Shown here: in pieces, positions 1-12,079 of the stretch
Position numbering within the stretch: the first letter of the stretch is position 1
Layout of the letters: each line of letters opens with the position of its first letter
DNA from: Hyphochytrium catenoides
Taxonomy: Eukaryota; Sar; Hyphochytriomycetes; Hyphochytriales; Hyphochytriaceae
Assembly (NCBI GenBank): GCA_900088475.1
Contig: FLMG01004357.1
Coordinates: forward strand, 1 to 31,917
Reading direction: 5' to 3'
Length of the DNA: 31,917 nucleotides
The notes under the pieces: model-generated
What the model was told of the DNA's origin: nothing
Databases searched by the model: none
The model's input: only the letters and a program-made list of their open reading frames with translations
Position numbers and translations under genes: made by a program

Positions 1-160
1 GAGAGAGAGAGAGAGAGAGACAGAGACAGAAACAGAGAGAGAGAGACAGAGAGAGAGAGAGCGAAGGAGAGAGAGAGAGAGAGAGCTCGCGAAAGAGAGA
101 GAAAGGCGACAGAGAGAGAGAGAGTGCGGCGAGAAAAAGAGAGAGAGAGTGCGGCGAGAA
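1..160. repeat. Imperfect (GA)n low-complexity tract
   Basis: The window opens with an almost pure purine run of GAGA units broken by occasional C or G. It contains two near-identical units, GAGAGTGCGGCGAGAAA, around 120 and 147. It is a microsatellite-derived tract with no coding value. Confidence 0.9.
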
Positions 161-540
161 AGAGGACAAGGCAAAGGCCCTTAAGTCACAGCTTGATCCC
201 GATGTGTCATCGAAGGACTTTCAATAGCTGAATGAGCCTTGACCTGAGCATGCCATCAGGAGAAGCTCTCGTCAAAGGTCACGAACGGAAGAGCCATGAG
301 CAGGATTTTTCACCTCTCCGTGCAGTCTCTCCTTCTCTCGGCCTCTGCTCTTCTCTTCTACCGACTGAGCAGGTAGGTCTTCCTCACTGAGGGTGGTCGT
401 GAGGAGTGGTGGCAGCAGCAGCGGAGCTGAGATCGTTGCTGCTCGACAGCTGATGGAATCTGACGGATGGATTCTTATTGAAGCAGCTGGAGACAGAGGA
501 AGAGAGAAAGAAGAGAGGGCGCGAAAAACGAGGGAGCGAC

Positions 541-551
541 AGCGAGAGAGA

Positions 552-591
<40 letters not shown>

Positions 592-599
592 AGAGATAA
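541..599. repeat. (GA)n microsatellite
   Basis: A nearly pure GA dinucleotide run with its core at about 555-590, flanked by more degenerate purine-rich sequence from about 486. Open frames across it on both strands are Arg-Glu or Ser-Leu repeats and are not genes. Confidence 0.92.
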
Positions 600-1527
600 A
601 AGGGCGAAGGGACAAAACCATAAGGGAAACTCTGTCTATTCTGCTAACAGGTTCGCAAAAGACCCACAGCTCTTCACAGCCATAGGGACCTATGGGAATA
701 TACCCCTCACACAGAGGTGAGAGCTCACTCACTACCCCTAACCATCTGTCTCGTCGCTCCTCCACAAACTACTTGTACAGAAACTAAGAACCTCCAAGAA
801 CTGAAAGAACGACAATAAATGGCGGAATCAGAACCATATCATAGAGTATGATAACCATATCTACCTCTTCTTTGACCACAGCATAATTTACCCGAGGTTT
901 ATTATGAGGTCTCTAGCCCGTTTAGAGGTATACCTATTCGCCTTATATTCGGCTTGTCTTTTCTTCGGACAGTAATTGGGAGTCTATGTACCTGATCATA
1001 TTCCGCCTTGGGGAGGAGTTTGATGGGATTGGACGTGGCATTAGTTCTTTGTGAAGCGACATACAGGTAACGGTCCTCTGCTGGCAATCAATATCTCATC
1101 CATGTTCTAGGCATATCTATTAAGTGGTCTGTCTTGACATTATCCTCTATTTTGTATGAATGTTTGTGTAGATTCTTTTGCCTCTGTCTCGAGAGATTAC
1201 CTTCACTGGCTCGCGTGCTGGCGTCTCAGCCTGGGTCTGTTGGCTGCACTTCCAGATCTTTTCCTGCGCTTCATCAGCCGTGTCAGCTCTGCGTCTTGCT
1301 CTCTTCCAAAGCTCCCTCTCTGCCTCTCCAATGCTCTTCTTGTCCATAGTACGACCTGACCATCAAACAAGGAGAGAATAAAGGTTAGGCGGAAGCGCTA
1401 GGGAGCCGTAGTCACAGACCTTTGAATAGCGAAGGAGTGGAGGAGTTACCATAAAAATACAACGATCTAGATCCTCTGAAGAACTTCTCTGCACGACACC
1501 GCTGAAGGTAGAGCGGAACGAGGGGAT

Positions 1528-4500
1528 ATGACTGAAGTGGAGAGCGTGGATGAATTGAAGCGCAAGCTACGTCAGCGCGAGGATCATATCATTGCGTTAG
1601 AGACAAAGCTCAAGGCGTATGAAGAGGTTATCCAGGCGGTGCAGCAGAAGGACAATGGTACCTCGATTTTGCTAATTCTATCTTTTCTTCGGTATGCACC
1701 AACGTTCCCACTATGGCGCTGGACGTCTGTCAATCGTTTTGGCCTACCTCTTGAGCCTTCAGTCCATCTGCTGCTCGCCCTTCGGCATAGCCACAATAAC
1801 CCATTTGATCTTGTTGATTTCACGGTTTGGCCTTCTCTGGTCCTTAGTCTCAGGTGGCAGGTCCTAACTCCTCCCCTCATTTCAAATCATAGAGGCAGCG
1901 GGAATGGAAGATGACCTTGGTAACTACTCCCCTCCTAGGACCAAGAGTAAGAACTTCTAATAACAAGGACCATGCCGAGCTTTTCCGTTTTCCCTGGACC
2001 TTCCCGTCCTCTTCCTTTTCTTGACACTTTGCATAACCTCTATTGAACTGGGGAAGTTTGTTCTCGTTATCATTTTGTGTCGGAATCTTTGGCCTGTCTA
2101 TATATATATAGCTTGCTAGGGATGCCGTACAGGTGCAAGCTGTCTCTGCTTTCCTCTCGCCTTCTCTCTAATGCCCGTCTCTCATGCTGGCACCCATTGA
2201 TGACCCTGTCTCACCTCCATTCACCCATTGTCTCCTATTCCCTAAAAGGCTCTAACCCGAACTGCCTCTGTGTCTCTCTTGGTTATATTTTACGGAATAT
2301 TTGCCAATCAATCAGGTGGAAGGCTAACAGAAGGACTTGATGCCGCTTTTCAACGCTATGAAGAGAGAATGGGCGAAAACGTGACCTTGGATTTCACAGA
2401 CGGTAAGAACATAGAGCAAGCCACGTAAGGAGGAAATGTGACATCAACCTTCTCACTTCGTGACCTCCTGATTCCGTTCGCTCTACATAGACTCTCCTAT
2501 GTTCCGGCGGCAGCTGGAGGGCTTGGAAGATTCCCTCTCATCTCTAAAACTCTTCCTGACTAGCGTGCTCACAGCCGTGAACGACTTCGTCAAGGTAGAG
2601 AATGGTCCTTGGAAAATCAAAAAAGAGAGAGAGAGTTCGCCCTTTACACATTAGGTGGCAGTCCCTTCTTCTGTTCTTCTCGGTAACCGAGTTCACTCCT
2701 GCACCCATGGTAGCCTTCAGTTACGTGAAATCTCGATGTCTTGAGGCATCAAAAGTGTATCACTTTTCTCATGTCCTTCCCTAGTCCTAAGGAACTCGAC
2801 AGAACCTTTCCTGGCCGTCACTTCCCAATTTTTAACGTATCTCCTTTTCTTAGGCTGGGAAGAAGTTCTCTTCTTCTCTTTTCCAACTAGGCGCTGAGCT
2901 GACGAGTCGTAAGCACTGCCGGTCTCTGTACTCCTCCTCCTATCGTTTGCTCGGAGAGCTCTCAGACACATTGCAGCTTCTAGGCGATTTCTCCATACAT
3001 CTTGGACACATGGGAGAAGCCCTCAGTGCTGACATTGAAACAGTCTTTGCGGCGCCCTTACAGAACTTCACGGATAAGGTGAGACACCCTAAGGCTTCCG
3101 AAGAGGTACAAGGTAGCGAAAGGAGTAAAAAGAAAAGTGGCAGTCTGCAGTTAATGACCTCGAAGTCGTGGCTGACATTAGACGAGCATACCATCACGAA
3201 GCGTGAATGTCTCATAACACACGTGAACATAGAGAGAGCCAGCGGCCGACTGAAGGCATTGCTAGATTTAAGCACTACCAAGCTCCTTTTGCTTTTGTGG
3301 CGCCAATCTGACGTTCTAGCCTCCGACACCTCGTAGCTTTACTGACCACTCAACCAATTTCTTGGTGCATCTAACTACAACGGGATAGGAGCTTGTGGAC
3401 ATCTCTGAGCTTAGGAAGCGGCTGGAGTCTCTCGGCGATGACTACGAGCAAGCTCTATCAAGGCAATAGCTGCTTTTTTATGCTATCATGATAACCGTGC
3501 TAAGTTGTCCTTGTGGGACTCTATGGGTTCCTTGCCACTTGTTATCCATGCCTTTTTTCTAACTGCCTCATAAACTTATATTTTAGGTCGCTCCTCAGAA
3601 AGAATCGGACGCCCAAAAGTGATCAAAGCATTTCGTCTCTCTCTCAAGAGGAAAGGAAACGATCTTCTAGCACTCCTATGGAGCCTCCGAAAAGGAAGTC
3701 CTCCCCCTCGCGTTCCTCCTTTTTCAAGTTTCGAGACTCTCCTTCGGAGCAGCTTACAGAGGCGCGAAGAAAGTTTGAGTTGGCCCGGTTTGACCTGGTG
3801 TGCTACCTAAACCAGGTAAAAGCTACCTTTCTTGCCCACATACCCTTTCTCTCTACTCTCTTTATCACTTACGTTCTTTTTGGCCCTTCGACTGGCCATT
3901 ACTGTTGCTCTTCCTTATTGATGCCGCCTTGTCTGCTAATGTCCGGGTCACAGATAGATGCAAAGAAGAAGTTCTGCCTCGTCGACTGTGTGAACTCTGG
4001 CCTGGTAAGGTTCCCTTTTGCCTGAAGAATTATCGTCATCAGTATAACAAGACTGTTCAACACTATTTTAGTCCTTGATCTGTTGGTCTAAACTTGGCGC
4101 TTTTACCCTTCGCTTTGGGCTAATATGCACCCGCCAGCCGGTTCTTCTGGGCTCCAGTCCTACTCTCCTCTGTGCTCTGTCTTCATACTCTATGTCCTAT
4201 CCTCCTCGGGTAGAGATCTAACCGCTTTGCCAGTTCTCTTTCCTTTCCTACTATCGCAACTGTTTTGAGAAAATTCAATCTCTTCAAAGCCCTCTAGTCC
4301 AGAAGCACGCCCTGTTAGCGAAGGCCAAGACTTCGTATGAGAAAGAAGAGAGAATGTGGAAGAGGAAGAGGGAGACGTTAGAGCTTGTTCTGTCGAGTGA
4401 TGAGGAGGAGATACAGACTTTCACGGTAAGCTGGAGGTCTTTCTGAAAGGAGAGAAAGCAAATGTCTCTACATAAAGTTTGCTGTCTTTTCTTTCGCCCG

Positions 4501-7500
4501 TCTGCCTTGACTGCTCATTACAGTTGTCATCCCCTGTCATTGCCCTTCTGACAACTCTTACCGGTATTGTTTGGAGCTATTCATTAATCCAATTTCCTAG
4601 GTCCGGAGCCTCAACTCACTACAGATGATATCTCTCATTCATATTCCGATGCTCAAGAGCACACTCATCTGCTGCCGCGTTGACCTCTTTGACTTGTCTC
4701 ACATGGAAGGTATTCTTTCATTTCTCTCCTCAGGTGCCTGTAGAAGTCCTCTCTAAGTCGACGCTTCTTCTGCGGCGGGCTGAAGCCTTGGAAGCCACTT
4801 ACCGCCGTAGTGGGTATCTTTACCTTAAACAGCAGCATCAGCTCTTCCAGCAACAATGGAAGAGGATATGGGTCACTGTGCATAATGGGTAAGAAAAACT
4901 ATCCTCCCCAAGAAACCCTTCGTCCTCCTATTTTTACTTAGTCTCTCGCTTGTACTCTCCAAAGCTTGCTCTGGGTCATCTCCGTCCTCTTCACTGTGTG
5001 TGTCTCCTGACACGCCTAACTCTCTAAAGAAGTGACCGGCGTGCTGATGCCTACATCATAATAACCTTTTGCTTCTGCTCGCTACGTCTCGATCGGCAGC
5101 AAGCTGTATCACATCAAGTCGGCAAAAGACCTGGATCCGGTTCTGTTATGTGATCTGATGCTCTGTAACGGTAGGAGCTTAAGGGACTCTTGACAACTGG
5201 ACGGTGCTATTAGCGAAAATCCTCACAAGCCCCTCTATTTCTTTGCTCTTGTTCTGGCCACTGCAATAGTTCGCGAGCTTCAGCAGGAGTTACCCTACTG
5301 CTTTGAGATCGTTGACAACAATAGTTCACGGGTAAGAGTACTATGAGGCGATTTAGAAGAGAGAAGACTAAAGCCGGGAACACGTCCTCTTAGAGGGGAA
5401 GTGCAGAGACTGTATGATGATCTTTTTAGTACTTTGCACGTCGCGCTGGGCTATTGAGGGATAAAAGAAAGGTCAGGAAAGTGGGGGTAGGCCAGCCAAT
5501 GGTTGCGCTAGAGAGACTGAGGCAGGAGAGCTTTTTCCTTATGACTTATAGCTTCTTCTATTGATTCTTCGACGTATTCAGTTTGTCTTCCAAGCTGCTT
5601 CCCAGTACGAAATGTCAAGCTGGGTTTCCTGTCTACAGCAAGTGATAGAGCTCATGATAGGAGGACATGGAGAGTCCGAGACGCTCAACTTTGTAAGGAA
5701 ATGGCAAGCTTTGTCTGTATATCTGCGTGCTGTGTTCAGACACACTCGTACTATCTAATTCCTGGTGCTGTTGAAGGCAAAGTATTCATCATCCCTAATG
5801 TCGCCACCACCATTACCCTGCCTCTCGTGCTTCAATGTCTTGCCTTAAGCTGTTTCTTTGTGGGTCACTCTTCTGATAAGCTTCCAGTTGGTTCACCTGG
5901 CGCTCCTTTAAGCAGATCCTCAAGTCTTTCACTCTCTTTCTCCCCTCAGGAGCGGGGCCTGGTTGCTGGCATTATGTCTAAGAGCCCTTCATGTGCCGAC
6001 TGTGGTACTTCTCCCTCTGAATGGGTGAGCATCAACCTTGGGCTGACGCTCTGCATAGAGTGTAGTGGCATCCACAGAGGATTTGGAGTACACGTCTCAA
6101 AGGTGACAGAGTAGTACCCGCTCAAATCTAGAAAAGGTTAACCTTTAACCTCGCTCTAGACTCGCTCGTTCTGCGACTCCTGAAGCTACTCTATCTCTTT
6201 TCGTCCTCGCAGAGTTTGTCGGTCGCCTCATTCTACATCAACTTCCCCATGTCTCTGTCTGAAGCTTGTCTCACTGTAAAGGGGGACGAGTGTCTAACCT
6301 TTCTGATATGTATGTGCTCTCTTTCAAACTTTTGCGGCCGCTAGGTCCGATCGCTTAAGCTTGACAGGGTAAGTATGTCTTCCTCTTTCCCCGAGGACCT
6401 CATGCCAATAAGTGAAGGATATAGAGATAAGGGCGAGAGACACAGAGGATAAGCAGGGGGAGCGGGGCTTGCAAGAGGAGTTCTAGTAGCCTGACCTTGG
6501 TGCTGTCCCCTTTTCAACAGATGGAAATATCTACGCTACGGCTCCTGCAGAGCTTAGGCAACGAGCTAGTAAATGGACTGCTCCTTTCGCACATACCCGA
6601 CGACTTAATAGAGAAACGCCCTTCCCCCACGTCAGGTGTGTGAGAGCGCCTGTCATGGCTTCGATGTGGCAGAATTGGGCTTTGTTTGGCATGGTTTTTC
6701 CTTATGACGCTCACTTTTCTGGTGCCCATATATATTTTGGATTACGATCTAGCTCTACCTTGACCCTCGTATTTTTCTCTCTCATGGCCTGACGCATTGC
6801 ATAGCGTCTTTCTTCCAGGCAAACCCCCTCCGACATCTCCGCTCTCGTTTAACCTGTCTTTTGACCTCTCACTTGGCTTCATTGTCTAGACCGAAGCTTA
6901 AGGGAGGAATGGGCCAATCTTAAGTATGTGGAGCGGCGCTTCATATCTCCGACGACTATTACTGAAGAAGAGCTAAAGGATCGTTTTCTAGAGGCAGCAC
7001 AGCACGGAGACCTCTCGGAGCTGGTAAAGTGTTTCCTAAAGCATAGCCTCTTCCCGGCAGCTCTCGCCACACATCCTTTACATCTTCGTGAAAGCAAGCT
7101 CTGAGTCTCTAATCGTCGTCGTTTGCTCTCGCATTGCCCGCTCTGTCCCTCTTCTCCTGATATGATTGCGGCGATCCTGGGCATTTTTTCACTTATTCTG
7201 AAATGCAGCTGTGGTGCATTCTCCACAACGTTAAGGTGGATGCTGCTGATAGTCTGGGAAACTCTGCGCTGCATAAATGTGTTGAGAATGCCTATGTAGA
7301 GGTGCGTATGCAACCAAACCATCTCTGCCTCCTCGTTCTCCTACTACCACCTCCTTTTCGGATAAGTCCTTCAATACTACTATGCTTGCACTATTACCTG
7401 AACACCTTTACTAGAGTAAATCGTGTCCCAGCAGTGCTTTCTTCTTTGTCAAAAGGCATTCTCTTTCTATAGATGGCCTCGCTTCAATTCCCTCGCTTGT

Positions 7501-7844
7501 CGTCTTCTCCTTGTATACCGCTCTCTCTCTCTCTGGCCGACTGGTTGGTTCTCGTCCTATCTTTCTCTCCTCTGTCTCCGTGTCTCTCCCATTCTCTCTC
7601 TCTCTCTCTCTCTTGTCTCTCTTACGTCCTTGTAGAGTATAGCTTTGATTTGTGATATCTACCACCTTACGTCAGTTCTCTCCACATTCTCTTACCTGGC
7701 TACCGCTTCTAGTGTTGCGAGCTCCTGATCCAGCACGGTGCTTCCCTCTTACAAGCAAATCAGGAAGGGTTGACGCCGGTTGCTCTGGCAGAAGAGCTCA
7801 AGCTTCCACAGTTGATTGAAATGATGACGATCAGAATGCTATAA
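1528..7844 (+). CDS. ACAP-type BAR-PH-ArfGAP-ankyrin protein, 20 exons
   Basis: Arf GTPase-activating protein expected to sense curved, phosphoinositide-containing membrane and to stimulate GTP hydrolysis on Arf. Exons: 1528-1657, 1893-1919, 2316-2402, 2491-2594, 2854-3078, 3389-3462, 3587-3815, 3954-4004, 4234-4425, 4601-4678, 4734-4888, 5100-5170, 5270-5331, 5582-5692, 5950-6102, 6345-6368, 6521-6635, 6890-7023, 7209-7301, 7713-7844; about 748 aa, close to animal ACAPs. Order: a heptad-like coiled coil (about residues 8-43), a BAR region beginning near [10 protein letters not shown] (about 82-400), a PH domain from SGYLYLK (about 425-530), an ArfGAP zinc finger with CX2CX16CX2C (CADC...CIEC, about 547-570) and catalytic Arg in CSGIHRG (about R575), then ankyrin repeats to the stop. 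Intron 6 needs a GC donor, and exons 2 and 16 are only 27 and 24 nt. The exon 10/11 junction is uncertain: 4709/4744 also keeps frame but leaves a 34-nt intron. The domain order is secure; single splice sites are less so. Confidence 0.9.
7591..7614. repeat. (CT)n microsatellite in the last intron of the ACAP-like gene
   Basis: A pure CT dinucleotide run inside the 7302-7712 intron, part of a broader pyrimidine-rich stretch from about 7515 to 7630 that precedes the acceptor at 7712. Confidence 0.9.
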
Positions 7845-8390
7845 GAACCTCGTCTAAACAAGCAACGAGCTGTCCAAAGAGGACAGCAGGGACTCACCTT
7901 GCTGTGAGAGAAAGAGAGATGATTGAAGGTGACATGTGAACTGTATACTGACTGGTTTGAGAACTGGTTGACCGGCCGGAAGTACTATACCGCTAAGCTT
8001 GTCATATTTAACGTGTCGCAACGTCAATGTGCAGCAGAAAGGCCCGTTTACTGAGGAGAATGTCTCCCTCCTCTGTGCTCGACCTTACACACACGCTTCA
8101 GTTTGTTCTCTATCAACCAGCGCTAGCAAGTGCACACATAACTTTGTCCAAAAAGACTTCGTTGACCCTTCACATCGGGGTCGTACACACTCCTATAACT
8201 CCTTTATGAATTCTCTTCGAGCGCCACATCCTTTTGTCTGAAAGGGCTTTTCCCCATCGCCTTCCTCCCTCATCCCGTGGACAGTAGTCTTTATATCTTT
8301 GTTCTTATCACTTCAATCAATTTTTAGACAAATGTAAGAGGGGATGAGGAGGGCCAGACAACTGAGAGGTGAAGAGGTGGATGTATAATG
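7845..8390. other. Convergent 3' spacer between the ACAP-like gene and ZPR1
   Basis: About 546 bases between two stop codons that face each other. Open frames such as 7999-8241 show no family features. I see no canonical AATAAA close to either stop. The region most likely holds the two 3' UTRs. Confidence 0.6.
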
Positions 8391-10308
8391 TTAATTTGGG
8401 CCGGCATCCTTGTCCTTCACTTTCTCTCTTTCAATCTTCTTGCCGTCCTTATCCAGTTGCAATATGGCTTGGGGCAGAGGATGGTATTGCTCCTGAGACA
8501 GCCAAGGCCGTCCTCCCCTAGCTTTTGCGAACTTTTCCTTGTCACTTTCGGCTGGAAGTGACTCTGACATTTGCTCTCCCGTGTTCATATCGTTAAGTCC
8601 TAATTCATCATTCTCCTCGAAGGACCGGGTGTACCTCTCTACGGTCAGCTTTGGATCCTCTTTGGGTGCGTAGGGATTGTAAATGAAGCTGTTGGCCAGC
8701 GGATCCGTTATCCGAAGGGTGAATGGAACTGTGCCACTCTTGAGCTCGCCTAATCGAGTTAGGAAGTCCTCTAGCTTTGCCTTGTACGATCCTTCGGCAC
8801 TATCTCCATGAGCAAAAGGATTGCCCTGCTCTATATTCTCAATCATTTTCTCTATGAGGCCTTCGACGGTGGTATAAATTCCTCCAAGCGAGCCTCTGGC
8901 CATCTCAAACTCCAGTTCTGGAATCTCCAAGCCAGCGGAATCAGACTTTAGCACGTCTCTGGCGACGTCTTCAGGGTCATCGCCTGAGATTCTGAGGGTT
9001 GTGGTCTCTCCATAGGACGGGATAGCACCACCGCCCTTTACTTCATTGCTCCTAAAACCACATTGTTGACAGTCATATGACATGATCAACACCTCCTTGA
9101 AGTGCGGGATGTCTGTCATGCACATCAACATCTCTCCGGGAACTTGACAATTAGGACATCTCTCTGCAAACCGAAGAACTTCTTTATGTGCAAAGTTCTT
9201 TTCCTCTTCGTCTTCATCCCCTTTAACAGCCTGGTCGACGTACTTATCCAGCCCTTCATTGCGTGCTGGAAGCTTCCTAGGCGCTGTGCCTAACTCGTGC
9301 TCCTCTTTCTTCTCTGGTTGAAGGCCTACCGCTAGGTCCTGAGCTTCCGACCTGAAATAACTCTCTACCTGCAGATTGGGGTCCGTCTTCGGCGCCAGAG
9401 GATTCTCTATAAATGAGTTGCCTGCAGGGTCATCTAAAACCACTGTAAAAGGCAGCTTGAGACCTGAAGACGGGAAGGCAAGTGGAATGGATAGCGCCAT
9501 GGGACATTAGCAAGCGGGAGGAGAGGTAGAAAGGAGAGAGAAGCTACGAGACGATAGATGCCGCTAGTGGCGGGTGGCGAATGCGCTGTTGAAGCTCAGC
9601 CCCTCACTCCGTGAACTTTTAGGGACCCACAGCAGTAGGTGGCGCTAGATAATGGATCTGTTACCTGTGGCGTACATAGTAAGGTCTGCTATGATGTCGT
9701 CAACTTTGGCTGCCAGTGCTGGGTCAGCTAGTCGCCGCTGTTCCTGCAACTCCATCAGGTCCTTAGAAGCCTTGGAAAGGAAGCCTTCTATAGTATTCAC
9801 AGTCCCGGATTGAGTATTCGCAGGAATCTCAAAGTCCAGCTCAGGAAGGGTCATCGTGGCCGTGTCTGCCTTGATAATTTGCCGGTTGAGATCGGTGGTT
9901 TGTGTGGCCTTCAGCGTGTGTTTGCAGCCTTTCTCCTGAATCTCACCGCCAAATTGAACCTGCAAGGGCCCATTTCAGATGATCAGAAGCCTAGAAGTGA
10001 CAGAAGTATCGGTCAATCCTCTTAAAATCTACCTCATTGTTATGGAATCCGCAGTAGTCGCAGTCGAAGGACATCAGGATGATCTCCCGGAAAAATGGGA
10101 TCTTAGCCAACATGAGCCGGGTCGTGCCTTGTTCCTCGCAGTTCATGCATAAACTCTTCAGTTCCGTAACCCCGGTCTCCGCGTTAGTCCTAACACCTAC
10201 ATCCTCTGCCTCTTCGTTCTCTTCGTCTGCTGTCTGTTGTGACTCAGCGACATGGCCCACTGCCTCCCGCAGATCTTGGTACTCAATATCACTGGATGAT
10301 TTTGTCAT
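8391..10308 (-). CDS. ZPR1: ZPR1 zinc-finger protein, 3 exons
   Basis: ZPR1 is a conserved eukaryotic protein known to bind translation elongation factor eEF1A, to assist its folding, and to shuttle between cytoplasm and nucleus. Exons on the minus strand: 10308-10033, 9959-9665, 9463-8391; phases agree and give 547 aa, longer than the roughly 460 aa of animal ZPR1. Two modules repeat. Each has a CX2CX25CX2C finger (C54/C57/C83/C86 and about C293/C296/C322/C325) followed by an all-beta domain; the signatures [12 protein letters not shown] and [13 protein letters not shown] are typical. LPELDFEI and IPELEFEM begin the matching helical hairpins. The first ATG gives an acidic leader of about 50 residues. 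The C-terminus is a charged Lys/Asp/Glu tail, and an acidic run near 273-278 sits before the second finger. The 9464-9664 intron contains an in-frame ATG at 9500, which is not the start because the finger-1 exons splice in upstream. Confidence 0.95.
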
Positions 10309-12079
10309 ATTCCACTCCGACCGAGGGCCACTCTCCCCACGCTATCCTTACTCAACAATTAGGCACTAGTCAGTTGCCTACAATGAAAATCTTATCCTAA
10401 CTATCCGCTGCTTCAGATCGAACACCTTCTATCAACTAAGGCCATGCACGTCTCCACAATAGAGCTCTGTAGCTCTGCTAAGCAGTACTTGTTGTCTGCC
10501 GATAACGGAGCTCAAGCTCCGACCGGGAGCTCTGACCACCAACAGGAAACATCAGAATCACAGCCGCAGAGACCAAAGACCAAGATCAAGAACTCCAAGA
10601 ATCGAATCTCAAGATCTTCATCAGTTACTAAGCCTTCCAATCTATCCGGTAATCATAATCTTAAGTTCCTCAACATAATCGTACGAGTAGGTGTCCAGTG
10701 TCCAACTCATAATCGGCATTCACGAAAGTAAAGTGGAATATGATCCGAACCTAAGGAGTACAGGATTTTCTTGACCTTCTCTCCAGGTGGATTTAGGACC
10801 TCAAGCCTAATACAAACGAGAAGTGGCCGTCTGATACGAAGGTAAGGGAACGCCCCTCAAGATGTCAGGAATTTTCTTGGACAGGGATGCCATGCTGTGT
10901 TTGGCATCCTAGAAGGTTTAATTGGGCCGTTCGTCGGAATTCTGAAAGCGGTGTGTTTGCAGCCAGGATGGCGGAAAATTCTAGCCATGCGAACATACAC
11001 ATGGCCAGGTTGAAGATTGGCGGCAAAGTAATAATGACCCAGCGCCATACATATAGCCCCAGCCTTCCTCTTACTACGCCTGGATATGGATTAAACTGAC
11101 ACAGAAACAGGTTCACGTTTCTCTTCTAAGAGCTTTCTAGAAGCAGTAGTAATACGCCCCAAATAGGCTTTAAAGGGTTCTAATTCTCGTATTATCCTCG
11201 GTCCATTCTTATGTCAGAATCGGCTCCAAGGCGTTTTGGAATGAGGCGATTTTCCCCGCTCTAATACTATGAGCTTTATTTATACACCATAGATAATGTT
11301 AGCAGCCCCATCCCCATTGTGTTTTTTATAGGATGTTCCGCCGATGGAAAAGTATCTGGAAAATGGGCGCCGATGGTTTTCTCTCTCCCGCGCGGGTGCT
11401 GCACGATCTCCGGCTCACAGAGCTCCACTTTTGCTTTTCACATCCGCTGCGAGGGATTATGGTCAACCCTGGTTAGCTTTCACGCAGCTCACGGCTGGCG
11501 CAGGGTCTCCATCTACAGACTCGTTGCGGCAGGTTCTAAGGGTTAGCTACACCCGAGCGCTCAAGTGTCGGTATCCTACATTGTCAGACAAGGCGAATTT
11601 GGGCATAACCGGAGACGCCAGCGAGAAGGCTGACTGGGTTAGAAGCTAAAGGTGTTGATAGAGAACTGGGCCAATCTTGAGGGCAAACATTTGCTGCATT
11701 GCCCTTCTGGGTACTGAGTCAGCTCGGCCGGTCATCTGAGCCTAAGTGTTGACTGCCGCTAGACATCTCCTCGACGAAAGGCGACACGAAGGTGGCTGCT
11801 TATCCGTACAGTACCCGTACGCATTTTTCCACTCATAGAGCCACTCAAAAGGGTTCTGAAACGCGGTATTCGGGAAGCGTACTCGGCAGAGTCACGGGGA
11901 AAGGGAAGGATGTCCCGCTAAGGATCATATGAGCGAGGAGATCGCAATCTACCCCTCCCGTCTCAACCCTAAAAGGGTGTGGACTCTTTGGTTGGGGAGA
12001 TACCGGGGCAAAAGTCAATTTGGGTCTCGCAAGGAGGGAATATTGGTGGATAGAGTTAAACCTTACTGGTCCAGGGATC
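10309..12079. other. Long divergent spacer between ZPR1 and the PI4K-like gene
   Basis: About 1.77 kb between two divergent start codons. It must contain both promoters and perhaps 5' non-coding or N-terminal exons of the kinase gene. Two stretches could be exons but have no recognisable motif. One is 10444-10648, Ser/Lys-rich, starting at ATG and ending at a possible donor. The other is 11332-11648, behind a TTTTTTATAG acceptor-like site and open in two frames for much of its length. A 10-bp palindrome CCCGCGCGGG lies at 11387-11396. I could not join these to the kinase exon with confidence. Confidence 0.4.

Larger units (their letters stand above)
1..1527. other. Region with no supported gene, left of the ACAP-like gene
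   Basis: I see no convincing exon here. The longest open frames are translations of GA/CT microsatellites (Ser-Leu or Arg-Glu repeats) or short frames without recognisable motifs, such as the minus-strand frame at 902-1087. The region may hold the promoter and 5' UTR of the gene starting at 1528, or an intron of a minus-strand gene lying to the left, since the purine-rich tracts would be pyrimidine-rich on that strand. Neither can be decided from the sequence alone. Confidence 0.5.

Noticed and set aside
272-765. Overlapping open frames on both strands rich in Ser-Leu or Arg-Glu
   Set aside because: They are translations of the GA/CT microsatellite and contain no motif or consistent codon pattern.
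902-1087. Minus-strand 61-codon open frame
   Set aside because: No recognisable domain, no supporting neighbour exons in phase, and length expected by chance.
10857-11116. Hydrophobic minus-strand frames in the ZPR1/PI4K spacer, considered as a membrane protein
   Set aside because: Two overlapping minus frames and one plus frame are open here, with no motif and no plausible splice partners.
12020-12079. Upstream extension of the PI4K-like frame from a TTG codon
   Set aside because: TTG is not a normal eukaryotic start and the residues before ATG 12080 show no conservation that I can recognise.
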